Assembly: GCF_002608565.1 (NCBI RefSeq)
Contig: NZ_LIXM01000006.1
Span: forward strand, 1 to 64,000
DNA length: 64,000 nucleotides
Source: Vibrio sp. PID17_43
GTDB taxonomy: Bacteria; Pseudomonadota; Gammaproteobacteria; Enterobacterales; Vibrionaceae
Direction: 5' to 3'
Shown here: positions 18,667 through 27,062 of the stretch, piece by piece
How the letters are laid out: each line of letters begins with the position of its first letter
Position numbering within the stretch: position 1 is the stretch's first letter
Translations under genes and position numbers: made by a program
The notes under the pieces: generated by a model
Told to the model about the DNA's origin: nothing
The model's input: the letters and a program-made list of their open reading frames with translations, nothing else
Database searches by the model: none

Positions 18667-19306
18667 TGTTCGTCTCCCAAGGCCAGTTTAGGCAACGACT
18701 GCCTTGTGGGATATCTTCTTTATCATGCGTCACCATTAAGGCTGGGATATTCGCATGTTGTAACTGTTCTACAACCCAGTTACGGAATTGAACGCGAAGA
18801 TCTTTATCTAGTTTGCTGTATGGCTCATCAAGTAGCGCAACTTTAGGTTTAGCCAGTAGCATACGTGTAAGAGCGATACGCGCTCTCTGACCGCCAGATA
18901 TTTGGTCAGGAAAAGACTCTGCGAGCTTAGTCAAAGAAAGGTGCTTAAGTGCCAGTATTGCACGCTCTTTACGCTCTGCACCTTTAATTGAGTTTGGTAG
19001 AGCAAACGCAATATTTTCCCATACGGTTAGGTGTGGGAATAGTAAATCATCCTGAAATAGAATTCCGACCTGGCGTTTGTGCGCTGGTAGAGCATCTAAG
19101 CGTTGATTATCCAGTGTGATCGAGCCTGAATAGTCGAACTCTGCTGATAAGTGCCCGGCAATGGCATCTAACAACGTTGATTTGCCACAACCACTTGGCC
19201 CCATTAGTGTCACAATTTCACCTTTCTCTACGGTAAGGTTGAAAGAAGAAAAAAGTATATCGCCATGGGATTTACGGATGGCGAGGTTTTCGAGACAAAG
19301 ACTCAT
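18659..19306 (-). CDS. ynjD: ABC transporter ATP-binding protein, YnjD-like
   Basis: A 215-aa importer ATPase. The ATG at 19306 (MSLCLENL) is preferred to an upstream in-frame start. It places Walker A GPSGCGKST at about residues 38-46, the signature SGGQRARIALTR near 133 and Walker B ALLDEPYSKLD near 156. It is short for a nutrient-import ATPase, with no C-terminal regulatory domain. It overlaps the permease gene by 35 bp and the phosphatidyltransferase gene by 8 bp, so the operon is tightly coupled. Confidence 0.88.
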   Translation of the reverse strand: MSLCLENLAIRKSHGDILFSSFNLTVEKGEIVTLMGPSGCGKSTLLDAIAGHLSAEFDYSGSITLDNQRLDALPAHKRQVGILFQDDLLFPHLTVWENIAFALPNSIKGAERKERAILALKHLSLTKLAESFPDQISGGQRARIALTRMLLAKPKVALLDEPYSKLDKDLRVQFRNWVVEQLQHANIPALMVTHDKEDIPQGSRCLNWPWETNNA

Positions 19307-20981
19307 TAGGCAGTAAACCTTTAATAGACAACCGGCGATACTTAACGTGTAAACGACTAAGTAGAATCGCAAAAGAGAAGAACATCAACGGCAATAGGGC
19401 TTGCCAAATTGCGTAAATAGCAGTGACGCGACGGTCAAAACCACTCGATAGAGCAACCGCTTCGGTGGTAATAGTGCTAATACGGCCAGCTCCCAGTACA
19501 AGAGTCGGTAAGTACTGAGCCAAGCTAACACTAATGCCGACAGCCCAAGCAAACGCAATCGCAGGTAAGAGAATCGGTAGCTTTACTTTTAACCAAGCTT
19601 GTAATGGTGATTTCCCCAAACTTAACGCTACTCGCGTTAAACCATTATCAAAGCTGCGCCATGGGCCATCAAGAGAGAGATAGACAAATGGGAAAGCGAA
19701 GAACACATGCGCCCAACATACCCAGAAGAAATAAGCATTGCTATCGAGGTACAGTGTCGCTACTTGCATGCCAAACAACACAGAAAGCTGAGGAATCAAC
19801 ATTGGTACCGCTATGATGTAGCCCGGCACTTGCCAGCGGTAACGCAGTCGGTATTCATGAGCAATCAGTGAAAGTAAAAGGGCGATCAACGCACTAATGA
19901 CAGCAATCAGCATACTTTGTTCTAGCGTACTAAGAATGTTTTGCCATTCGTATTCCCAAAAGCGTAGACTGTAGCGGCTTGGTAGTAAATCAGGGAAGCG
20001 CCAACGCTGAGAAAAGCTCCATACTACCATGAGTGGCACCTTTAACAGTGTGAGCAAGGCAATCACCGCGAACAAGGTTTTTCCTGGTAGACGGAAGCCG
20101 CTGCGACCTGAGTATTGCCAACGCTTGACGCCTTTGGTGATGCTCCATTCCACCAAGCGAGCAAAACCAATTAATAGAGTTGCGATGACAAAAAGAACGA
20201 CAGCGCCTGCCGCGGCTCTTGGTAACAAAGAGAGGTCAGGGTCATTAAACCATTGCCAAACTAGCACCGCAAACGTCGGAGGATTCGTTGGACCGATAAT
20301 CAGTGCGACATCAACAACCGATAAGCTGTAAGCAATGACGGCGAGCATAGGAAAGCGTAGCTTTGCAAACCATTGTGGGAACACGCATTTCCACCAAGCT
20401 TGTGCAGAGGTATAGCCCATGGAATGGCTGACTTTTTCGATTTTTTCTACTTTTAAATGCTGAAGAATTGGGATGCTCATCAGTAGTAGGAAAGGCACTT
20501 CTTTGAAAGCAAGCATAACGATAAGGCCAAGCGCATAAGGGTCTTTAATAAGCAACGCTAAGTCGTTAACGGTTTGCGCATTTGGGTCATATCCAAACAA
20601 TTGATTGAGTGTACGTATCCCCATGCCTGTTGGAGCAAATAGGAACGCAAAACCAATCGCGAAAGCCACGTGAGGTATAGCGAGAAGTGGGGAAAGGCTG
20701 AGTTCAATTTTACGCCAGAATTTGCTTCCCCAAGAGGCTTGCAGAATCGCAAACGTGATCAAGCAAGCTAGGTAGCTACTAAAAATAGCAGAATAAAAAG
20801 TCAGGCTAATTGACGTCCAAACGCCCTCCCAATCAAAGACCGCATTGAAGCCATCAAGAGAGAAGTGGTTCAAACCGATAGGCGGTACGTAACCGAGCGC
20901 AGAAACGATTACTCCTAGTAATCCAGGGATGGTCGGCAAAATACATACTGCGATAATAACTAGATACAGCGCTCTTAACAT
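19272..20981 (-). CDS. ynjC: ABC transporter permease with two fused MetI-like domains, YnjC-like
   Basis: A 569-aa inner-membrane permease with two consecutive binding-protein-dependent transport domains (about 50-270 and 330-545), as in ThiP and FbpB-type importers. EAA-like loops are visible at HSMGYTSAQAWWKCVFPQW and at ALSLGKSPLQAWLKVKLPIL. One protein supplying both permease halves fits with the single ATPase encoded next. Substrate unknown; the family relatives import thiamine, iron or other small ligands. Confidence 0.88.
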   Translation of the reverse strand: MLRALYLVIIAVCILPTIPGLLGVIVSALGYVPPIGLNHFSLDGFNAVFDWEGVWTSISLTFYSAIFSSYLACLITFAILQASWGSKFWRKIELSLSPLLAIPHVAFAIGFAFLFAPTGMGIRTLNQLFGYDPNAQTVNDLALLIKDPYALGLIVMLAFKEVPFLLLMSIPILQHLKVEKIEKVSHSMGYTSAQAWWKCVFPQWFAKLRFPMLAVIAYSLSVVDVALIIGPTNPPTFAVLVWQWFNDPDLSLLPRAAAGAVVLFVIATLLIGFARLVEWSITKGVKRWQYSGRSGFRLPGKTLFAVIALLTLLKVPLMVVWSFSQRWRFPDLLPSRYSLRFWEYEWQNILSTLEQSMLIAVISALIALLLSLIAHEYRLRYRWQVPGYIIAVPMLIPQLSVLFGMQVATLYLDSNAYFFWVCWAHVFFAFPFVYLSLDGPWRSFDNGLTRVALSLGKSPLQAWLKVKLPILLPAIAFAWAVGISVSLAQYLPTLVLGAGRISTITTEAVALSSGFDRRVTAIYAIWQALLPLMFFSFAILLSRLHVKYRRLSIKGLLPNESLSRKPRHP

Positions 20982-20990
20982 GTGCTCGTA

Positions 20991-22148
20991 TTAATTCCCG
21001 TAACGTTTCAACCATTCTTTTTCTAATGCAGCCTGCCAACTAGGGTGGGGCTCTGCGATAGATTTAAATTGTTGTGTGTTTTTAGCCGTACCTGTTAAGT
21101 ATTGGCTGTTTAGCACCGAAGGGTCACCCCAGATGTTGATGTCACCTTTACGAGATTGTGCTTCAGGACTCAATAAAAAGTTAATCGCAACTTGTGCTCC
21201 GGCAATTGCGTTTGCGTTCCATGGAATGGCTAAGAAGTGGATATTAGACAGTGCACCGGCGTCCATCGCGTATGCTTTGGTACTTTCCGCTAGATTACCG
21301 CTCGATTGTGCAGAAAACACTGCGTTCGGGTTGAATGTCACAGCAAGATCAATTTGGCCATCATCGAGTAATTGCACACTTTCTGCCGTACCTGCAGGGA
21401 ATTGCTTACCACCACGCCACGCCACACGATGGAACTCATCTAAGTAGCGCCAAAGTGGTTGAGTTACCGAAGCAAATGTTTCTTTTGTTACTGGTTGTTG
21501 TAGCTCTGGCGCATTGTTTGTCACTTCAATCAGCAGTGATTTAATAAAGCTGGTGCCGTGAAACTCGGGTGGGCGAGGGTAGGTTAAACGATTTGGAAAC
21601 GCTTTTGCGTAGCTCAGCATTTCAGAGAATGAACGTGGTGGATTATTAAGCGTGTCTTCATCATGGATAAAGACCAATTGACCGACACCCCAAGGTGCTT
21701 CTAAGCCATCTGTTGGTTCAGAAAAGTCTACATCAACCGGTAACGTTTTATCGACATATTGCCAGCTAGGTAGTTGGTCAACAAAAGGTCCAAACAACAG
21801 TTGGTTGTCTTTCATTGATTTGAAGTTTTCACCATTGATCCAAACCATGTCTACACTGCCGCCACTGTTTTTTCCTGCGGCTTTTTCTGCAATGATACGT
21901 GTTGTGGTTTCAGAAATATCGGTGACTTTGACATGGTTAAGGGTCACGTTGTAGCGAGACTTTAGCTCTTTTCCGGCCCACAGAATGTAGCGGTTGATTT
22001 CTTGGCTACCACCCCAAGCATGAAAATACACGACCTGTCCGTCTGCCTGCTGTTCAATGGCTTGCCATTTTTCCGGAATAGAAGATGCAAAAGAGGAAGT
22101 AGCGAAAGTGGCGGCTAAAATACCAAAAGTGCTCAGTAATTTTTTCAT
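20991..22148 (-). CDS. ynjB: ABC transporter substrate-binding protein, YnjB-like
   Basis: A 385-aa periplasmic binding protein. The start at 22148 (MKKLLSTFG) gives a canonical signal peptide with cleavage near Ala-Ser-Ser (about residue 22); the longer in-frame start adds a hydrophilic leader and is unlikely. The mature protein (VYFHAWGGSQEINRYILW early; PAGTAESVQLLDDGQIDLAVTFN late) fits the YnjB family of extracellular solute-binding proteins. It is first in the ynjBCD-ynjF operon, 9 bp before the permease. Confidence 0.87.
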   Translation of the reverse strand: MKKLLSTFGILAATFATSSFASSIPEKWQAIEQQADGQVVYFHAWGGSQEINRYILWAGKELKSRYNVTLNHVKVTDISETTTRIIAEKAAGKNSGGSVDMVWINGENFKSMKDNQLLFGPFVDQLPSWQYVDKTLPVDVDFSEPTDGLEAPWGVGQLVFIHDEDTLNNPPRSFSEMLSYAKAFPNRLTYPRPPEFHGTSFIKSLLIEVTNNAPELQQPVTKETFASVTQPLWRYLDEFHRVAWRGGKQFPAGTAESVQLLDDGQIDLAVTFNPNAVFSAQSSGNLAESTKAYAMDAGALSNIHFLAIPWNANAIAGAQVAINFLLSPEAQSRKGDINIWGDPSVLNSQYLTGTAKNTQQFKSIAEPHPSWQAALEKEWLKRYGN

Positions 22149-22483
22149 ACGTAATCCGTGTTTTTTATCTTTGTCTTTATTTTGGTGCTTTGTTTTTCTA
22201 TGCAATGAAAAACGCTTAATTTTGACAATTAATATAGGGCCTTAATAGTATGGACGATCCTTTTTCTCTATATGGATAGTAATCTATCTTGGTCTATTAT
22301 CAATGTGAATTTGATAATAGATTTAGAGAATTACTCGCCTTGTGAAGCTATACCAATCAACGCCTCATTTTAGCCGTAAACTTAATCAGAGGTGGCTTGA
22401 AGTATGACCAGACCGATATGAATGAAAAAGAGTGCGGCTCCTGATAAACCGCACTCTTAACGTTTCAATATGGATAGACCGGA
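22149..22483. promoter_or_regulatory. Intergenic region upstream of ynjB
   Basis: 335 bp with no gene. It holds the terminator of the TVP38 gene and, at 22293-22321, a perfect 11-bp inverted repeat (TCTATTATCAA-N7-TTGATAATAGA). A shorter one, GATAG-taat-CTATC, lies just beside it at about 22276-22289. The pair sits 128-173 bp upstream of the ynjB ATG. They look like operators; the binding protein is unknown. Confidence 0.45.
22428..22458 (-). terminator. Rho-independent terminator of the TVP38 gene
   Basis: A 10-bp perfect stem (AAGAGTGCGG/CCGCACTCTT) is followed on the minus strand by TTTTTCATT. It separates the rhodanese-to-TVP38 unit from the ynjB unit. Confidence 0.85.
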
Positions 22484-23161
22484 TTACTTCGCCAATTCTT
22501 CCATGTTGATGCCTTTTTTCTTCGCAATATATTTTGGAATCAGTGACATACCAAACAGGATAAGACCTGCCGCCGCGAACTTAACAAGCAGCATCGCTGA
22601 TACACCGTTGGTCGCGATATCACCCGCCATGTAAGCAAAGATGAAAGCACCTGGCGCCATGGTTAGTAGGGATACTAACGCGTAAGTTCCAAGGCTCAGG
22701 CTCGTTAGACCGTAAGCGTAGTTCTGCAGACTGAATGGGAATACCGGCACTAGACGAGTTAGGATCAAGAAGCTGGTGCCGTTTGCAGCAACGCCGTCGT
22801 CGATCTTTTTGAAGATTGGGTTATCACCAAATTTTTTCATGATTGTGTTACGTAGTAGGAAACGTGCCACAATGAATGCTACCACCGCACCAAGCGTTGC
22901 AGAAAACAGCGCTAACACACCGCCTTTGATAGGACCAAATACAATGCCCGCTACAATGGTGAACGCACTGCCCGGTAGTAGGAACACACATGCAAACACG
23001 AATGCTGCTACGAATACTGCGTAACCCCAAACACCAAAACTTGCGATCCACTCTTGTAGGCTCTTGATGTCAGTGATGATCTCAAGAATGCCAGTTTGTT
23101 TTGCTGCAAATAGTGCTAGCGCTACTACTGCGATTAATAAAGCAATTTTTACAAATTTCAT
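22484..23161 (-). CDS. TVP38/TMEM64 (SNARE-associated, DedA-like) membrane protein
   Basis: A 225-aa membrane protein with about six hydrophobic segments. The family core is visible as FVFACVFLLPGSAFTIVAGIVFG (about residues 55-77), followed by FLILTRLVPVFPFSLQNYAYG (about 130-150). E. coli YdjX and YdjZ, encoded beside ynjABCDEF, belong to this family. The biochemical role is unknown. It is the last gene of the rhodanese/oxidoreductase unit, 24 bp after the CCG-domain gene. Confidence 0.87.
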   Translation of the reverse strand: MKFVKIALLIAVVALALFAAKQTGILEIITDIKSLQEWIASFGVWGYAVFVAAFVFACVFLLPGSAFTIVAGIVFGPIKGGVLALFSATLGAVVAFIVARFLLRNTIMKKFGDNPIFKKIDDGVAANGTSFLILTRLVPVFPFSLQNYAYGLTSLSLGTYALVSLLTMAPGAFIFAYMAGDIATNGVSAMLLVKFAAAGLILFGMSLIPKYIAKKKGINMEELAK

Positions 23162-23185
23162 TGTTTTTACTTCACTTAAAGATGG

Positions 23186-23956
23186 TTATACATTCATACA
23201 CTTGATTAGACCCGCTTTTGATTTGTAGCGGTTGAACCAAGCTTTCACAGGGCTTGCTAGTACGTTTACTGGTGGCTCATCGTTTTGCATGATGACTGGA
23301 CCAAACATCAGATCCAGAATGTGCCAAGCTTTCTTGCCAACGCCCATCATAGAGCCACGACAAGCCGAGCAGTAAACCACCACATTATCAGTTTCAAACT
23401 CTTCTGCACGGCGTACTGCAACGCGGTTAGCAACATCTGGATTCGCAGGCACAACCATGCCACCAAAACCACAACAGCGAGTGTTTTCACGAGTATGCTC
23501 AGGCTCAGAAATTTTGTAGCCAAGCTCAGTTAGGATCCAGCGAATACCGTCCTGTAGCTCTTTTTCGTAGCGAGTTGAACAAGAGTCATGAATAGAGAAC
23601 ACCACATCACTGTGTTTCGCTTTGCCAACCAATTCTTTTGGTAGGCCAATTTCTGGTAGCAGCTTCCACAGAGATACTGGCTTTTGTTTACCGCCAGATT
23701 TTTTGATCATGCCGTAGCAGCTTTGACACGCGACAATCACTTCTTGGGCTTCTAACTTGTCGAAGTCTGCTTGCAGGTCGCCGTAACGTTCTTTGAACTT
23801 GTCGTATTGACCGATTGCTGCGGTTGGTTTACCACAGCACTTTTGCACCGCGCCCATCTCTGGGAACACGTTTTTTAGGTGCTGTGCAATTGCCGCTACA
23901 CCTTCAGGAGAGTAGGATGGCAGACTGCATCCTGGCATAAATACTTTATTGCTCAT
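23186..23956 (-). CDS. HdrB/GlpC-like CCG-domain iron-sulfur protein
   Basis: A 256-aa soluble protein with two cysteine-rich CCG domains. The first has Cys in MPGCSLPS, then KCCGKPT and CQSCYG; the second has DSCSTRYE, RCCGFGG and YCSACRG. Such domains bind non-cubane Fe-S clusters or carry electrons in heterodisulfide reductase HdrB, DsrK and GlpC. It is encoded 10 bp after a flavin/Fe-S oxidoreductase, so the two probably form a thiol/disulfide or sulfur-compound redox complex (inference). Confidence 0.85.
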   Translation of the reverse strand: MSNKVFMPGCSLPSYSPEGVAAIAQHLKNVFPEMGAVQKCCGKPTAAIGQYDKFKERYGDLQADFDKLEAQEVIVACQSCYGMIKKSGGKQKPVSLWKLLPEIGLPKELVGKAKHSDVVFSIHDSCSTRYEKELQDGIRWILTELGYKISEPEHTRENTRCCGFGGMVVPANPDVANRVAVRRAEEFETDNVVVYCSACRGSMMGVGKKAWHILDLMFGPVIMQNDEPPVNVLASPVKAWFNRYKSKAGLIKCMNV

Positions 23957-23966
23957 GTGTGTTTAC

Positions 23967-25748
23967 CTAGCGTTTAGCCATTGTGAAGAGTTTAGAGAAG
24001 CCCAGAAGCTGGTGCATATTGATTGCCTTGTGACCTTTGATTGGCGATTCGCCATTGTTCGCTTTAACAAAGTCGTTACGAGCGCCAAGGAAGATTTCTT
24101 TCATTGGGAAATCTTTTGGACAAACGATCGTACATTGGTCACAGGCGTTACATGAGTAAGCCAGTTGCGGATCCATTGTCTTGTTATTAACGAAATCAGA
24201 GAATGCCGTTTTCGGGCAATCCGTGAAGTCGTTCATCATGATACATTCGCTCATACATAGCTTACAGCTACATTGCAGACAGCGAGATGCTTCTTGCTTG
24301 ATCTGCTCTTCAGTGAAGCCTAAATCCACTTGTGCAAAATCTTGCTTGCGCTCTTCAGCGTCACGTAGTTCACCGTGTAGGCGAGGGGTATCTACTGTAC
24401 CTTTTGGAAGTGGTACATCTAGACGAGATTGGTAGCTGTATTCTTGCTCGAAGTCACGATCTTCAGTCAGTGGACGAGACGTTAGGAAGCGCTCAACACT
24501 CATTGCGGCTTTACGGCCTAGTGCCATCGCTTCAATCACGATGTTACCGCCGCACGCATCACCGGCTACGAATACGTCTTCTAGGCTAGAAGCCAGTGTT
24601 TGCTTGTCGACAACATAACGACCGCCACGAGTTTGCTCTAGTGCGCCGTCAGTGATGTCAGCGACGATTTGACCTGTTGCGAATACCACCGTATCCACTG
24701 CGATGGTTTTGCTTTCGTCGCTGTATTGAGGTGCAAAGTTGCCTTGCTCGTCAAAGATAGATAGCACTTTCTTAATGGTGATACCCGTTACTTTGCCGTT
24801 TTCATGTTCGATGGCAACCGGACCCCAGCCTGCGTTGAACACGACGTTTTCTTCTAGTGATTCGTCGATTTCGATTTGGCTAGCAGGTAGGTTTTCCATG
24901 CTCTCCAGAGAACATTGGTACACTTCGCTTGCACCGATGCGCCAAGAAGAGCGCGCACAGTCCATCGCTACGTCACCACCACCGATGACCATCACACGTT
25001 TACCGGCACGTGGGAATTGGCGGGTTTCAGAGATCTCTTTCAAGTATTCAACCGCAGAGAACACGCCGTCGTTGTCGTGACCTGGTAGAGGAATGATAGA
25101 GCCTACGTGTGCACCGTGAGCAAGAATCACCGCATCGTGCTCGTTTCGTAGTGCTTCAAAACTGATGTCTTTACCGATCTCAACGCCAAAACGGGTCTTA
25201 ATACCTAGCATGCCTAAGTAGCTGTATTCGAAGTCGATCACATCGCGAGGTAGACGGTATTCAGGAATACCCACGCGCATCATGCCGCCGTATACGTCTA
25301 ACTTTTCGTAGATCGTTACTTCGTGACCTTGGCGGCGAAGCTCAATTGCTGCTTGAGCACCAGCAGGGCCGGCACCAATGATAGCGATGTGCTTGTTGGT
25401 TAGTGGAGCGATGTTAAGATCCCAATGGTCTTGGCTATCTAACTTCTCAGCAACGAAACGTTTGATACCTGCAACACTGATCGGCTGACCGAACTCAGTG
25501 TTACGACGGCAAGACGCTTCACAAGGGTGTGCACAAATGCGGCCAAGTGTTTGAGGTAGGAATAGTTTGGTGCGGATAAGATCTAACGCACCTTGGAAGT
25601 CACCTTCACCCGCCATGCGAACGTATTGTTTTACATCCGTGTGCATTGGACATGCGGTTTGACATGCTGGATCAGAATCACCCATACAGCCATCGATGAT
25701 CATCTGGGCGGTGTCGTATAACTTTTGGCTAAAAATTACATTGTTCAT
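23967..25748 (-). CDS. GltD-like FAD/NAD(P) oxidoreductase with N- and C-terminal Fe-S domains
   Basis: A 593-aa protein. The N-terminal GltD-type helical Fe-S domain has CQTACPMHTDV, then GRICAHPCEASCRR (about residues 28-80). Next come two Rossmann nucleotide sites, IIGAGPAGAQAAIELRRQG (FAD) and VIGGGDVAMDCARSSWRIG (pyridine nucleotide). The C-terminal ferredoxin-like domain has CLQCSCKLCMSEC and CNACDQCTIVCPKDF. It probably takes electrons from NAD(P)H and passes them to the CCG-domain protein encoded next. This differs from true glutamate synthase small subunits, which lack the C-terminal ferredoxin region. Confidence 0.87.
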   Translation of the reverse strand: MNNVIFSQKLYDTAQMIIDGCMGDSDPACQTACPMHTDVKQYVRMAGEGDFQGALDLIRTKLFLPQTLGRICAHPCEASCRRNTEFGQPISVAGIKRFVAEKLDSQDHWDLNIAPLTNKHIAIIGAGPAGAQAAIELRRQGHEVTIYEKLDVYGGMMRVGIPEYRLPRDVIDFEYSYLGMLGIKTRFGVEIGKDISFEALRNEHDAVILAHGAHVGSIIPLPGHDNDGVFSAVEYLKEISETRQFPRAGKRVMVIGGGDVAMDCARSSWRIGASEVYQCSLESMENLPASQIEIDESLEENVVFNAGWGPVAIEHENGKVTGITIKKVLSIFDEQGNFAPQYSDESKTIAVDTVVFATGQIVADITDGALEQTRGGRYVVDKQTLASSLEDVFVAGDACGGNIVIEAMALGRKAAMSVERFLTSRPLTEDRDFEQEYSYQSRLDVPLPKGTVDTPRLHGELRDAEERKQDFAQVDLGFTEEQIKQEASRCLQCSCKLCMSECIMMNDFTDCPKTAFSDFVNNKTMDPQLAYSCNACDQCTIVCPKDFPMKEIFLGARNDFVKANNGESPIKGHKAINMHQLLGFSKLFTMAKR

Positions 25749-25769
25749 TGACTGCTATTTCCGTTTTAA

Positions 25770-26753
25770 TTAGCTCTTGACGTTGATAACGTTCACTTCA
25801 GGATTCTTTTGCTCGTAGTGAGCGTGGCTGTATTCAATCCATGAACCATCGTAGTTATAGACGCCTTCCGCACCTAGAACTTCGGTCAGAATCATGGTTG
25901 TGTGAGCCGAACGTACGCCGGATTGACAGTAAGCAATGACTTTCTTGCCTTTAATGATGTCACCGTAAAGTGCTTGCAGTTCTTCTGCTGATTTTAGTGT
26001 GGTGTCTTCGTTTAACGCTTTTGTCCAGTTGATATGAACACTGCTCGGGATTGTACCAGGGCCGAATGCGCCAGAAACTGCCACCTCACCGTTGAACTCG
26101 TCATTACTGCGAGTATCTAGGATTACCCAATCTGGGTTGTTTTGTGCTGCGATAACCATGTCTAGCGTTGCTAGTGCATTGTTTTCTTGTTTCGCATTTG
26201 GTGCGTCGTATTGGGTAGCAGCAACGCTTGGGTTTTCAGAACCAGTAGGGAAACCTGCACCCAACCAAGCATTTAAACCACCGTCTAGGTAACGAATGTC
26301 GTCGTGGCCTAAGTTGTAGATTTGCCAGTAAAGGCGAGCGGCATCGTGATGAGAGCTCGCAGCGTAAACCACGATCGTGCTGTCTGCTGTTGCGCCAAAG
26401 CGACCAAGGATGGTTTCCATTTCTTCAACGCTGTTGCTCATGCCCTCAAAGTCGTAAACACCTTCCGTTGCAGAGTAATCGTTGCGCCACATAGTGTAAG
26501 AACCAGAAATAGGACGATCCGGTTTGATAGGGTTTAGCGCACCGATCACGACCACATCTTTGTCTGCGTCCATCATTGCTTTGAGCTGTTGAGCTGAAAT
26601 GAAATGTTCTGGGTGAGCGTATTCTGTGAATTTCTGCTCTTGTGCAGCCGCATCCACAGTCACAGCCTCAGCAGAGAACATCGTATTGTAAGTTGAGTAA
26701 CCAACGGCTGCGACAGCCGCGAGCACACCCAACGCAATAGTCGACTTTTTCAT
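25770..26753 (-). CDS. Periplasmic double-rhodanese sulfurtransferase, YnjE-like
   Basis: A 327-aa protein with an N-terminal hydrophobic signal or anchor (residues 5-25) and two rhodanese domains (about 45-165 and 185-310). The active-site cysteine is in the second domain, AYCQSGVRSAH; the first lacks a catalytic Cys. E. coli YnjE is a related thiosulfate sulfurtransferase with more rhodanese modules, encoded in the same gene neighbourhood. It is the first gene of the unit leading to the FAD/Fe-S and CCG proteins, which suggests a role in periplasmic sulfane-sulfur handling. Confidence 0.87.
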   Translation of the reverse strand: MKKSTIALGVLAAVAAVGYSTYNTMFSAEAVTVDAAAQEQKFTEYAHPEHFISAQQLKAMMDADKDVVVIGALNPIKPDRPISGSYTMWRNDYSATEGVYDFEGMSNSVEEMETILGRFGATADSTIVVYAASSHHDAARLYWQIYNLGHDDIRYLDGGLNAWLGAGFPTGSENPSVAATQYDAPNAKQENNALATLDMVIAAQNNPDWVILDTRSNDEFNGEVAVSGAFGPGTIPSSVHINWTKALNEDTTLKSAEELQALYGDIIKGKKVIAYCQSGVRSAHTTMILTEVLGAEGVYNYDGSWIEYSHAHYEQKNPEVNVINVKS

Positions 26754-27062
26754 GAGTTGTTTCCATATTTTAATTTAAAGTTTTGCTGACGAGTCACTTA
26801 GCTCGGCAGTTAGAATCTGGTTGAAGCTAAGACGAAGACACATAAACTTAGTAATTTTTCATAAGTGTTCATGGCGTATTAACACTCTTAAATGAGTGAA
26901 CTTGCATCTAGCCCTTAGTGGGTAAGTATTTTGAGTAAATTGACACTTAGGAGGTATTGTGGTTTTCCACAATAATGAAGCCAACTTGATCTAAAGCAAC
27001 AAAGTTATTGGGGGAAGTGATGGTAAAATGTGCTACAGACAATTTTTAATATTATTTCGTAA
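26754..27062. promoter_or_regulatory. Divergent control region between the rhodanese unit and the TtrS-like kinase
   Basis: 309 bp with no gene. Inverted repeats are ATTGTGG-TTTT-CCACAAT at 26956-26973, AGTGTT-N11-AACACT at 26864-26886 and CACTC-N6-GAGTG at 26883-26898. Any of these could bind the adjacent LuxR-type response regulator; this is inference. Confidence 0.4.
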
